37,937 bases of DNA from a virus: positions 1 to 37,937 of the IMG/VR virus record IMGVR_UViG_3300027996_000081; one strand, 5' to 3'. The notes beneath the pieces were generated by a model. That model saw nothing but the letters and a program-made list of their open reading frames with translations, did no database searches and was not told the origin of the DNA. This document shows, in pieces, positions 6,701 to 15,548 of the stretch. Within the stretch, counting starts at the first letter, position 1. Each line of letters begins with the position of its first letter. The translations under genes were made by a program, and so were the position numbers.

Positions 6701-9319
6701 TGGTTCTTTATAAATCGACTTAATTGCCGTATACCTAGTATTCGTTGATACCTCATCAGATAATTTTTTAGTGTTATATGTAATACCTGGAACATCAAAT
6801 AAAATGTAATCAACGTCATCTGAGGTATCCGTTCCACCTATATTAGTACCCCCAAAATTTAAAGGGGATGTGGTTTTCCAATTGAAGTTCACACCATCAT
6901 AATCAAGATTATCTTTATAAAATTTTGATGACTTAATAAATGGTACTGTTTCCTTTTTAAGTTTTTTTATTTTATTACCATATACACTTCTAGCATCTTT
7001 AGCAAAAAATGTTTTATTTGCGGATATACCATCCAAACCCGCGAAATTAGCAATACTACGATTCGGAGTTGTCCATCTGGAATAATTACTTAAAACTGCC
7101 ACCCTACTAAATATACTTTTTACTATAAAATCATCCATTTCAGGTGTATCGTTCAATACTGTACTTTCTATCCATGGGTTTACATTATAATCTATAGGGT
7201 TTATGGGAAACCAATTATCTGTATCTAACCCCCCTTTAAGGGATGATGCTTTACTTATTTCTTCTAAGGATTTCTCTTTGGATATCAATTTTTTAAATAC
7301 TTCTTCAACAAATTCTACTTCAGGAAAGGCACCTTCTGTCAAAGTAACTGATCCGTCACCCAAATAAAACTCTTCTTGTGTAGAATCATCATTATCCCTA
7401 TAAACCAATGGCCAAGCTACGGGATCAGTAATTTCCAACGGTATGTCGGTAGATATCCCCAATAAAGATTCACTCCTTGCTGACCCTTTAGTGGTGTCTG
7501 AAGCATCGTATGATATGTCATATATTGTAGATGTCATTGCTTGAGTATTATTACTTATAATCCTAAAACAACTAGCTATGGTGGGTTTGAAACCTAATTC
7601 CTCTTCAAAATTCTTAAGTATCTCATCATTTAAATCCTTTTGTGCGACTTTAGTTTCTTCTCTAGCTAGTAAGTCTAACTCCTGAATTAATGCATCAACT
7701 CTAGATCTCTGTTCCCTAAAATCTACAACATATACGTTTGAGTTTTCTGTTAACCCCTTTGATTTTATTTGTTCACTAAGTAAACTGGGTAACTTTGTCT
7801 TGAAAGTTTCAATCTCAAAAAATATATTATTATCCAAATTACCCCAATTATTTTGTAAATATAATGTGTTATCTACGTTTACCATATTAGTTAAAACTGT
7901 AGATAATTTTTCTGGTTTTGGCGACCCATTATCACTTGGGGAAACATCAACAATGAAATTTTTCCAATTTTTATCCTTGTCACTTCCGAAATTAAAACTA
8001 TTAACCATTGCAATACTATTATCCTCTACCCCTATTACCGTTGATAATTTAGTTGCGTAGTTACTGTACGTGGCTATTAAATCATTTAATGTGTTAATGT
8101 AAATGATAAACGAAGCCTCATGTATGGAATTAATTAATAAGTAGTCTCTTATAGATAGATAATTTTCATCCTTTATTAATGTTTCATCCTTTATTGGGTC
8201 ACTTTGGATTTGGGATTTATTATTTTTTTGTAATAAATAGATTCCTGAATCAAAGTCTGATTTACCACCCTTAGTAAGTTTTTTAAACGATATTGATTCT
8301 GCTTTTTCAGATTCAGATAAATTACCATCACCATCAAAGTCAATTGACTTACCTATGGGGGACCCTATAAATATCTTTAGCTGGTTTAATAAACTTAACA
8401 ACGACTTTATATCCTTTAACTTATCTAATTTATCAGTATTCGATTTTAATATTTCTGTTTCTATTTGTAATTTAGCTATCTTTGTAAAAAAATCATCTAT
8501 TTTTCTAACTGAATTATCTTTTTTTCCTTGAAGAATAGATAATGCATCGTCCCCACCAAGTGATGATGCTAGTTTCAGTGTATTTGCATCTTGCTCATCA
8601 AATATATCATTTAGATTTTGTAAACCTTTATCGGTGTTCACAGTCCCTATAATATTACCAATATTCATATCATTTAAAAATGCCTGTTGGAAACCAATAA
8701 AATTAGCGGATATGTCAAAATTACCAGTTGTTCCATCAAAATTAGATGACCAATTAACCATATGTAGACAATAGTCAATCGGTAACCCAAAATACCCTTT
8801 TATTGATAAATTAAACACTGGGTAAGGCATCTTAAAAAATACACTATAAGGTGATTGTCTATCATTATCTTTAATAGTGTCAAATAACCCAGACCCCCTA
8901 ATATCGGTAAACGTTATATCCACAACAGGGACTAAACTAGCGTTATATTTAATATCAATACTTTTTATACCGAAACCCTCTAAAACCCCTTTACTTTCTG
9001 TTGGTCCTAACCCACCTATATTTGTCCAACTAGTTGTCGCATATGTTTTTTGGGGGTTTGGGTCTAATTCACCAGATGGGTTATACTTTATTTTAGTTGA
9101 TATAAAATCTACCTCATCTGTTCCAGAAGTAAAAAATGTGTTTTTGTTTGTTTGTGGGTCGGTTCCACCATATGTATTTCGACTTCTTGGTGATGCGGAG
9201 AACTTTACATATATAAACATGTCTTCAGGTGGTATCATACCCATACCGGGTGGATTGGGGTCTACAAGAAATAAACTACCTTTGACATCTACATTTTCTG
9301 GTTCGTTCGATACACCCAT
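3731..9319 (-). CDS. Giant baseplate hub protein with a C-terminal GH19-like domain
   Basis: An 1862-aa tail-tip protein. Residues about 1350-1480 (YTCKVDALG...I.PLMYFNLENVPFFNGAYLITSVNHSI...MTTNFQG) match the hub fold of T4 gp27, P2 gpD and VgrG. Residues about 1560-1800 resemble the glycoside hydrolase 19 family: INNTQVCMFVANIMSQSNY, then RFKPRGFLWLTGREEYYNY, then NNPDKV, then A.YVW. The GH19 catalytic segment is normally A.(I/V)AHES, but here it reads ANIMSQS, so the catalytic Glu appears to be Gln (residue 1590). Either the domain is inactive and only binds cell wall, or another acid serves. The N-terminal 1300 residues are tail-specific and unassigned (SIKGYFGLPIDYCLHMVNWS at about 170-190). 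It lies 11 nt after the gp53-like gene and is probably co-transcribed with the baseplate genes from 13239. The fused lytic-type domain parallels the lysozyme domain of T4 gp5. Confidence 0.8.
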   Translation of the reverse strand: MGVSNEPENVDVKGSLFLVDPNPPGMGMIPPEDMFIYVKFSASPRSRNTYGGTDPQTNKNTFFTSGTDEVDFISTKIKYNPSGELDPNPQKTYATTSWTNIGGLGPTESKGVLEGFGIKSIDIKYNASLVPVVDITFTDIRGSGLFDTIKDNDRQSPYSVFFKMPYPVFNLSIKGYFGLPIDYCLHMVNWSSNFDGTTGNFDISANFIGFQQAFLNDMNIGNIIGTVNTDKGLQNLNDIFDEQDANTLKLASSLGGDDALSILQGKKDNSVRKIDDFFTKIAKLQIETEILKSNTDKLDKLKDIKSLLSLLNQLKIFIGSPIGKSIDFDGDGNLSESEKAESISFKKLTKGGKSDFDSGIYLLQKNNKSQIQSDPIKDETLIKDENYLSIRDYLLINSIHEASFIIYINTLNDLIATYSNYATKLSTVIGVEDNSIAMVNSFNFGSDKDKNWKNFIVDVSPSDNGSPKPEKLSTVLTNMVNVDNTLYLQNNWGNLDNNIFFEIETFKTKLPSLLSEQIKSKGLTENSNVYVVDFREQRSRVDALIQELDLLAREETKVAQKDLNDEILKNFEEELGFKPTIASCFRIISNNTQAMTSTIYDISYDASDTTKGSARSESLLGISTDIPLEITDPVAWPLVYRDNDDSTQEEFYLGDGSVTLTEGAFPEVEFVEEVFKKLISKEKSLEEISKASSLKGGLDTDNWFPINPIDYNVNPWIESTVLNDTPEMDDFIVKSIFSRVAVLSNYSRWTTPNRSIANFAGLDGISANKTFFAKDARSVYGNKIKKLKKETVPFIKSSKFYKDNLDYDGVNFNWKTTSPLNFGGTNIGGTDTSDDVDYILFDVPGITYNTKKLSDEVSTNTRYTAIKSIYKEPKIGKFYKETYDHSNILTKISYNVWDQKVSEKLDGVSNNNYNTFLIDSLISDIDLSGTTVPDGGSFLNRTNFSLGEEDCEPPKFLIQSEYYSKQSDYAKALLLLSTLPFKTFKEAVLTAAFPNGSYMNPKIINLPEYYIYFIGGYLWKASGGVIDWNIDYSGCSFSKYQTLQSSYLTKVGYLATVVTKDDVPLEPELLNMPLNTKNLFIEKFKKWVDGGSFGVGASSGFEYDMKTYSGPDPSAEDISTSGADIRRVLLETVNMVVLAPAVFDTDNGVPEKLTAKVSDIKEYVDNFLTTYNDVEEGREESGQDNSATEESSTKSTNIIKLQIYNYFKNINDKWVSDTKKCFNVCGSGSGEQSLFDYFKFVDRGWNNIGDKATINLNSFLTLGSNLQTSVYYFMAKLLRDSNFLFQILPTYVNFTDPKEISKMFRPVTTLKNNNSTGPIYCCIYVGGASQALDIGEKNKYQFANDGFSLSNPPADITNTGGNTLVGFRVGFGSENQTIFKNVSLNQQEHKETGEYFKALADLVDKRGGTQKVYQGTDLLRLFKTRSYTCKVDALGCMNIQPLMYFNLENVPFFNGAYLITSVNHSISPNHMTTNFQGVRQSKYISKPNEDILADLNLDLNETNKLPPFKFTNLSPHNPLYKIGVNDPTEAFDFDKWKVSNFEEMGVIWQSVLPAGTDAQAELDKVKILIKNAGIINNTQVCMFVANIMSQSNYLSLYGLSWTDTKSMERVLFTDTIYDKKTRSYGENPPSTDNPFYDELKNAAGTKYGSTPTFTGTVESNFAMASITPNKYETEVVDYEVFIERKKTAILNGKKAPDEYGYLTEVQVQKEIDTVDKRIATGFTYFNIYPGDGFRFKPRGFLWLTGREEYYNYSKTSVLTTDNYLNNPDKVSSNFEEAFKTAIYVWKNKSPTGKELKDKYKSAYDVAGVILTPQPPTTKLPTGTSSIYTAINNFIVPEDSPEKAFNAFESVLLAFDLKDNDNP

Positions 9320-9330
9320 TACTTATTTTT

Positions 9331-9657
9331 TTAATCAATACCTGTAAGTATTTTATAATTTTCTACCGCTTTAATGTATTGTTGAATACTGTCTGTTAAG
9401 GGGAAAGGTATCCTAATTATTTCTTTATCTGGTATATTTTCTTCTACACCACCATAAGTAGGATTAGCCAATAAAATTAACCATCCATGATATGGGTTAT
9501 CATAATATAGTTGACTTAGTTTATCTAATCTAGTTCTTTGAGCGTTATAAACTACTGTTTTATCAGAATTTTTAGGTTCTATTTTTATAAATGGTAGTGG
9601 TTTATAACCACCATCCACTTTAAAGTCTTGATATCTATCGAAATATTGATTTCCCAT
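9331..9657 (-). CDS. gp53: gp53-like baseplate wedge protein (LysM-like)
   Basis: A 108-aa protein with the pattern RLDKLSQLYYDNPYHGWLIL, then LANPTYGG, then IPDKEIIRIPFPL. This is the LysM-like core of T4-type baseplate wedge protein gp53 and related tail proteins (a Y..NP..GWLIL.AN pattern). It would join baseplate wedges or sit near the hub. It lies between the large OmpA-domain protein (2-nt gap) and the hub (11-nt gap), which fits a baseplate operon. The start is preceded by ATTTATAAAAATG, an A-rich Bacteroidetes-style initiation region. Confidence in the family is high. The exact wedge position is inferred. Confidence 0.85.
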   Translation of the reverse strand: MGNQYFDRYQDFKVDGGYKPLPFIKIEPKNSDKTVVYNAQRTRLDKLSQLYYDNPYHGWLILLANPTYGGVEENIPDKEIIRIPFPLTDSIQQYIKAVENYKILTGID

Positions 9658-9659
9658 TT

Positions 9660-12600
9660 TTATAAATTTAATACGCTACCATCATAAGTAAACTCTTTCA
9701 CTTGAGTACTACCACTTTTATTTTTTGTGAAATACGCTGTAACTTTTACTGTTACCTGTGTTTTTTTACTTTTTATTATCTTTTTTTCTAATTCTTTAAT
9801 TTCTTTTTCATATTTTTTAATGTTTATAATATTTTGGGTTACAGATGTACCTGAAACCACTTCATTTTGTGCCTCTGTTAAATCCAACTTTGTTTGAGCC
9901 AAAACTGAAGTTAATTCACTTTCGGTTTCTCCAAATTTAGGTGTAATTATATCAACACCCTTTAAGTACTTAACTGGTGGAATATTATTGACGCTTTCAT
10001 CACTACCCGCGCTTATTGTTTCGGACCCATCCACTGAAACTTTATACGATAAAGAATTTCCTTTGGCAACTTGTCCCTCAATTGTTACTTCTGAAGGTTT
10101 AGTTTCTACCCCTTCTGAATTTAAAACTCTTATAATAATATTTGACCCAGTGCTTATAACCCCGGAAGAAGTCGATGCTGAAAAATCCTCATAATCTATC
10201 TCAATATTACTTTGGGGTTGGGTTGTGTCAATATCACCAGTTTCAGAATCATTTAATTGATCAATTACCCCTTGATTTTTCAAAAGCTCTGTAAGTGCAT
10301 CAGATTTTAAGTCACCCAATTTAACTCCTGGAATAATTTTACCAGAACTACTATCAATCTTATCCGCCCTAGGATCATACATTTGTGTATTTGCGTAATA
10401 ATTAAATGACACCGCGTTTTGTAATTTATCGATTGGACCAACTAAAGATTGTCCACCAATTAAATCTACAGTTAATGAAACGTTTGCTATCATAGGTTGT
10501 ACCCCTATACCTTCTGGGTTTAAATCCCATTTTATACCACTTTCCTCATAATTAATACTTAGACTATTAATTATAACTTTTGTGTGGAAGAAATCACCAA
10601 TCCTTAATATACACACAGGTGGTCTACCAAAAGCAAGGTTTTGTGGTTTTACAGCTGCGGTATCATTATTAACACTAGGTCCTTGTCTCATACATTGATT
10701 TAAGAATGTTAATCTAGTGTTTAACCCCTCGGGTGTTGTTGAGTGATATCCTGGTTGGAAATATTGTATCTTTTGGGAAATAGTTTTGAAGTAGTTAGGG
10801 TAATTTGCATCAATAAAATCAAAATATTTTGTCTCATCAATAATTAAACCATCAACTAAATTAGCAAACTCTGGATAAAAAGATAAACCCTCCAAGTTTT
10901 CTTTTTTAGGTTCCGCATCTGTACCAGCCTTACTATCATTTTCTATTGTAACATCTACCCTTCTATTAGCCTCTTCGAAAAAATTATCTGTAGAAACTGA
11001 ATCACCTTTACCCGTAATTTTTTTAGATATCCCTTTGGTTCCTAAAGCAGACTTTATTTCATCATAAACATTTTGGGCTCTATTTTTAGACAATCCTTTT
11101 GTAGTTCCCACTGCCTTTCCGGACGATATATTACTATTTAGTTTCTTTTCTCCCTGATAAGCGTACCCATCACACGTAACTTTTATCTTATTTCCCGACA
11201 ATATTTGATCTTGTACCCATTTTTTTACTTCTGTATTTAACCAAGCACTTATTTTAGATGTTGGGGCTTTTTCTTCACCATCTTCAAAGTAAAATGTCTT
11301 TGGTTTGGACTCTGCCTTTTGTTTTACAGTGTCGGTAGACTCTTGTTGTTCGATACTAGCCAATTTCTTCTCAACCTCAGCCCTTGTTGATTGACTAATA
11401 TCACTATTTTTCCCAATTAAACTCAAAAAATCATTAGGAGATAAACAACCAGCAAAAAATCTTTCTATAGCGTCATTTTGTTTACCTCTATACCCATTTA
11501 TTACTTTTGGGTGATCAACAATGATTTTAAATGACAGTTGACCACTTCTTTTGGTGTTATTATACGTATAAACAGGTTCACTTCTACCAATAAATTCTGT
11601 AGTTGTCCAATTGGCGCTATTAGTTTCATCAAAAGTTAACCCATAAGGTGGAAACCACATAATCCTACCTTTGTTACCACTTAATATATCCCCAGGACCA
11701 ATTTCACTTAATGGTAAATCAGGTAGATTGTCAGCCCAAGCCAAATTCTCAATAGATAACATATATTTTTTAAGGGTGGTTTTCCCATCTTCCTTTGTCG
11801 GGTGATACTTTGGTAAACCGTTTTCCATTAATACACTTAAAGAAGCGTCACCAGATTTAACTGAAAACCCAGAATTGTCTGTTCCACTTGATGGAAATAA
11901 CCCAGTATTTCTTATAGCTTTTAAATAATTATAGTCGTCATTTACCGTCCACACTCTACAATAATTACCATTGGCTTCAGCATCTATTAAAGTTAAAGGG
12001 CTAATAGCGTTACCCCTACTAATAAGTCTATCTTGTTTTTTATCTTTAAAATATTTTTTTGTTTGGTTAATGAAAACCTCATCCTCACTGTTATTAACTA
12101 ATTGTTGTGTTTTATATAATAGCGTTTTTTCATTAAAATTACCCTCACCACCAGTACTCCAAAAGAAATTTTCATCAACATCCGTTACTTGTTGGTTACC
12201 GCTAGTATCTGGACCACCATTAAAATCAGAATCGTCAAATGTCTTAGGTGTTAATGACCCTCTATTGGTGTTTTTCTCTGTACCTATATAATATCTGGCG
12301 TTTGTACCCTCATCAGACGTACCCTGTAACCTTCTATCCTCATATAATGGTTTATATGTGTTCTGGTTTAACAAATCAAATAAGAACGTCACCTGTGAAA
12401 CATTAGTTCTCTCTAATAGTGTATTAACTCTAATTTCAGTACCTAACGTTGGTGCAACACCTTCTTTTTGATCACCAGTCGTTTGACCATAATTTTCATT
12501 ATGTTCATTCCAACCAACAGCCCCGTTTGGTAGTGTATTAAAATATTGTTCTGAACCCCTTAACCTATTAACATAACTACTAACCCCTCCATCTTTACCT

Positions 12601-13220
12601 ATAGGTGGTGTAATATTTCCAGTACTTGGTGACCCATTATTAGCTTCATCCTCTATCTGAGCGATTTTATTGATAATTGTTTTTTCAAGTTCTTGACCAC
12701 CTACTAACCCCAAAGAACTTTCCCTTTGGAAATCTAATGTTTTATATGTGTCAATTACGTTAAATGGATATGGAACACCTTTAGTTACCCCTTTGTTAAT
12801 AAGATAGAATTGTTCACTATTATAAGATGTTGGGTAAGACCCTTTTTTCTTAATACCAAAAGTTTGGGGTGTGGAATACCCTAAATTAGGGGGTACTGTT
12901 AATTCATATGTTCTATAATCATCATCTTGTGGTGCAAACCTATTAAGATTAATGTTTTGTGTAGTTCTATAAAACGTTCCAATTGGAAACATTTTCTCAT
13001 TTTCATCATAATGAATAGGTATATTCTCAGAAGAAACACCAAGAATAGGTACATTAATAACATTCCCAATATCATCTAATTTAGATACAAGTCCAGATTG
13101 TGTTAATGTTTCATTTACAGGAGGTGGTAAATTTCTATCTAATAACCTATTTCTAAAGTCTTCAGTAGAAAGTGGTCCTAATTGATAAAATAATCCTTGA
13201 TGATTTAATATTCCAGCCAT
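9660..13220 (-). CDS. Large baseplate protein with an OmpA-like domain
   Basis: An 1186-aa structural protein. Residues about 660-762 show an OmpA C-terminal-like peptidoglycan-binding domain: KIKVTCDGYAY, then LSKNRAQNVYDEIKS, then GKGDS, ending EEANRRVDVTIEN, with the usual NRRV motif intact. Residues about 860-960 (GRPPVCILRIGDFFHTKVII, then INYEESGIKWDLNPEGIGVQ, then NAVSFNYYANTQ) are characteristic of baseplate proteins in phages of this kind, although I cannot assign a T4 gene number. The C-terminal part has a coiled coil near 1120-1150. It starts after a late-type motif at 13239 and leads the gp53-hub operon. The OmpA insert may anchor the baseplate to the host peptidoglycan during infection (inference). 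Confidence 0.7.
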   Translation of the reverse strand: MAGILNHQGLFYQLGPLSTEDFRNRLLDRNLPPPVNETLTQSGLVSKLDDIGNVINVPILGVSSENIPIHYDENEKMFPIGTFYRTTQNINLNRFAPQDDDYRTYELTVPPNLGYSTPQTFGIKKKGSYPTSYNSEQFYLINKGVTKGVPYPFNVIDTYKTLDFQRESSLGLVGGQELEKTIINKIAQIEDEANNGSPSTGNITPPIGKDGGVSSYVNRLRGSEQYFNTLPNGAVGWNEHNENYGQTTGDQKEGVAPTLGTEIRVNTLLERTNVSQVTFLFDLLNQNTYKPLYEDRRLQGTSDEGTNARYYIGTEKNTNRGSLTPKTFDDSDFNGGPDTSGNQQVTDVDENFFWSTGGEGNFNEKTLLYKTQQLVNNSEDEVFINQTKKYFKDKKQDRLISRGNAISPLTLIDAEANGNYCRVWTVNDDYNYLKAIRNTGLFPSSGTDNSGFSVKSGDASLSVLMENGLPKYHPTKEDGKTTLKKYMLSIENLAWADNLPDLPLSEIGPGDILSGNKGRIMWFPPYGLTFDETNSANWTTTEFIGRSEPVYTYNNTKRSGQLSFKIIVDHPKVINGYRGKQNDAIERFFAGCLSPNDFLSLIGKNSDISQSTRAEVEKKLASIEQQESTDTVKQKAESKPKTFYFEDGEEKAPTSKISAWLNTEVKKWVQDQILSGNKIKVTCDGYAYQGEKKLNSNISSGKAVGTTKGLSKNRAQNVYDEIKSALGTKGISKKITGKGDSVSTDNFFEEANRRVDVTIENDSKAGTDAEPKKENLEGLSFYPEFANLVDGLIIDETKYFDFIDANYPNYFKTISQKIQYFQPGYHSTTPEGLNTRLTFLNQCMRQGPSVNNDTAAVKPQNLAFGRPPVCILRIGDFFHTKVIINSLSINYEESGIKWDLNPEGIGVQPMIANVSLTVDLIGGQSLVGPIDKLQNAVSFNYYANTQMYDPRADKIDSSSGKIIPGVKLGDLKSDALTELLKNQGVIDQLNDSETGDIDTTQPQSNIEIDYEDFSASTSSGVISTGSNIIIRVLNSEGVETKPSEVTIEGQVAKGNSLSYKVSVDGSETISAGSDESVNNIPPVKYLKGVDIITPKFGETESELTSVLAQTKLDLTEAQNEVVSGTSVTQNIINIKKYEKEIKELEKKIIKSKKTQVTVKVTAYFTKNKSGSTQVKEFTYDGSVLNL

Positions 13221-13238
13221 ATATAATAATTCTTATTA

Positions 13239-13246
13239 TATAAATA
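13239..13246 (-). promoter_or_regulatory. Late-type promoter motif before the baseplate operon
   Basis: The minus strand reads CTAATATTTATATAATAAGA, a full match to the repeated pattern. It lies 19 nt upstream of the start at 13220 and would drive the OmpA-domain protein, gp53-like and hub genes. The remainder of the 13221-13412 gap is AT-rich. It holds one open stretch without a start codon and nothing else I can support. Confidence 0.6.
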
Positions 13247-13412
13247 TTAGATACTAAATTTTCAGGGGATAAATTAATAATTTATATACTTGTTCAAGTT
13301 TTTTTAATTCTTGTTTTTGTTTCTTGTATATTATTTTAAGTATTAATCTGGTCCTTGTAATAATAGGAAATAATAATTAATAAGTCAATAGTAAAGTTGA
13401 ATTTTTTTTAAA

Positions 13413-15545
13413 TTAACCCATTGTTTCCATATAACCATTCGATGGTGGTGGTAAATTAGCGTCGAGTTGACCATCTTGGTTTGCTATCTGACCAACTCTA
13501 TTAGAAATGGCTGTGATTAATGCTGGTTCCATATTAGAACTAATAGGCGTGTTAGAGGTTATATTTACATTTATGGTTGCCGTACCACTAACTTTCAGTT
13601 CTGAAGGTGCGCTATTCGAATTACCACCTATTTTATTAGGGTCACCCGCTAATAACATATCCCTTTTATCCAAACTAATTTCCCCAAATTCTCCAATTAG
13701 TGTTCTATCTTTTCCTCCTCCAGGATACGATATTAAATCTCCGGCTTGACACTTACCATCTTTCCATTCTCCACCCTTATCCCTACAAGTGTCAGGATCA
13801 GTAATCCCTCCGTATGGATTACTATCTCCAATGTCATTACTAGGATCAGATAATTCACCCCACGTTTCACCAAAATTGTTCATTACTGTACTTAATTCAT
13901 TAAAAGACTTTATTGTACCATCTTTAATTGATGTAGTTAACTTCCCAAATCCATCATTTAAATCCTTTATGGTGTCTGATTCCCCACTATCTGCGAACAT
14001 ACCTTTGATCATTGCAGAACCCTTAGATATCCAAGCCTCTGTAGATTTTTTCATACTCTCTCTAACACTTACAAATGTTTTATCAATCTCTTTAGTTGCT
14101 ATTTCATAAATGTTGGTAGCGGTTACCGCTTTAGCGTCTTGAGCCTTACCAAAGTTGTCCATTTTTTCTGACATACTTTGAGTATTTATTGCAATATCTC
14201 TAAATGTTTCTTCTGGTGACTGATTAGCTTGTTGAATTTCTTCAGCCATACTATCTGTAATAGAACTCAATCCAAGATCTTCACCATTATGTTTGACAAC
14301 AAATTCCCCCCTTGATTCTGACCACTGAGCTAATGAAGCTAAATTTTCTTTAGTTTCCATATCCCCGATAGAAGAAAACTTCATTTTAATATCTTTAATT
14401 TTAGATGTTTGTCGAGCCATCTCTATCATCGATTTAGTATTAATCCCTAACTCTTTTCCAGCCGCTTGTAGTTGCATTCTAACCTCCGCAGGGAATTCAT
14501 ATTCCCCACTTGTTTCGTTAAACTGCATCATATTCTCTGTCATTTTACCTAATTTCTTAGCTAACTCTTCTGGTTTGTTACGAGCCAAATACATAGTTTC
14601 AAACGGATCACCAAATGCTTCAGCAATATCACCACCTAACATCTGTAAATTAGCTGCAGCTTCAATTGCGGCTTCTGGTTGATAGAACTTATCGGCCATT
14701 TGTAGTACATCACTAACATCTAAACGCATTTTAACCGCTTGTTTAGCCATTGAAGTCATCCCTTTTACCCCACTAGAGAATGAATATTCTTGCATAGATT
14801 TCATATTTTTTTGTAGAGTCTGAATCACTTTTGTTGAGTTTAATCCCATTGCTTTAGCCCCTTTATATGTTTCCATTAACATTTTTTCCATTTTCTGAGA
14901 AGAAACCCCCATTAAATTAAAACTTTCCGCCATTCCTGTGGCATCTGAAGCCATAATACCCGTACCAGCAGCAACAGCAGCAATAGCCTTAGCGTCCTCT
15001 TCAGTAACTGGTGTGATTCTACCAGAAGTCTCCGCCATTTCTTTGTAAATTTCTTTTAAGTCGTCTTGCTTCAACCCCATTTCTATTACATCTGGTAAAG
15101 CACCTTTAAAACTTTCCGTCATTAATTTTGCTGATCTACCACCTAACCCCAGAGTTTTAACTAATCCTTTATACGTTACAGCTATTTTTTGAGCTAAATT
15201 ATATTGTGCTCCAGTAGACATAAGAAAATCTTTATACTTTTGACCTGTTACCGCAACTTCATTCGTTATTCTACCTACTACTTGGAACTGTTCTTTTAAA
15301 GATCTATTTAGTCTAACTATTCTCTTATAATTTTTTTCTGCTTCTTTTTTAGTTTTGGTATCTATCTCTTCACTATCCTTAATAATTTGCAACTTCTCCT
15401 TTAAAAGTTTTATCTCATCGTCTAACCCCTTTCTTCTTTCCTTACTAATTCCTTCCACGCCCTCTTCAAACTTCAAGGCGGTTTTTTTCAAATTTCTTAA
15501 AGAAGTATTTAAACTCTGTATCGCATCAATTTCATCTTTATTCAT
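13413..15545 (-). CDS. Tail tape-measure protein
   Basis: A 710-aa, mostly helical protein. Residues about 1-110 are a charged coiled coil. The middle (AIAAVAAGTGIMASDATGMA, then FNLMGVSSQKMEKMLM, then AIEAAANLQMLGGDIAEAFG) is rich in Ala/Gly/Met helices, typical of tape-measure proteins. The C-terminus is Ser/Asn/Pro-rich (NITSNTPISSNMEPALITAI). It would set tail length and sit in the tube lumen before ejection. At about 1.5 angstrom per residue this predicts a tail of roughly 105 nm. It has no (L/I)-x-E module and follows the upstream gene by only 3 nt. Its place after the gp26/gp51-like gene fits the order chaperone then tape measure. Confidence 0.8.
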   Translation of the reverse strand: MNKDEIDAIQSLNTSLRNLKKTALKFEEGVEGISKERRKGLDDEIKLLKEKLQIIKDSEEIDTKTKKEAEKNYKRIVRLNRSLKEQFQVVGRITNEVAVTGQKYKDFLMSTGAQYNLAQKIAVTYKGLVKTLGLGGRSAKLMTESFKGALPDVIEMGLKQDDLKEIYKEMAETSGRITPVTEEDAKAIAAVAAGTGIMASDATGMAESFNLMGVSSQKMEKMLMETYKGAKAMGLNSTKVIQTLQKNMKSMQEYSFSSGVKGMTSMAKQAVKMRLDVSDVLQMADKFYQPEAAIEAAANLQMLGGDIAEAFGDPFETMYLARNKPEELAKKLGKMTENMMQFNETSGEYEFPAEVRMQLQAAGKELGINTKSMIEMARQTSKIKDIKMKFSSIGDMETKENLASLAQWSESRGEFVVKHNGEDLGLSSITDSMAEEIQQANQSPEETFRDIAINTQSMSEKMDNFGKAQDAKAVTATNIYEIATKEIDKTFVSVRESMKKSTEAWISKGSAMIKGMFADSGESDTIKDLNDGFGKLTTSIKDGTIKSFNELSTVMNNFGETWGELSDPSNDIGDSNPYGGITDPDTCRDKGGEWKDGKCQAGDLISYPGGGKDRTLIGEFGEISLDKRDMLLAGDPNKIGGNSNSAPSELKVSGTATINVNITSNTPISSNMEPALITAISNRVGQIANQDGQLDANLPPPSNGYMETMG

Positions 15546-15548
15546 ATC

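Noticed and set aside
8365-8372. TATAAATA within the hub gene (similar copies near 6074, 20300 and 21438)
   Set aside because: These are inside coding DNA without the ATAAAG extension or a following start. A few chance copies are expected at this AT content.
13254-13378. Minus-strand open stretch of about 40 codons (ends KLEQVYKLLIYPLKI) between the baseplate operon and the tape measure
   Set aside because: It has helix-like composition but no ATG, GTG or TTG start, no motif upstream and no recognisable family. It may be a gene remnant or chance in AT-rich DNA.
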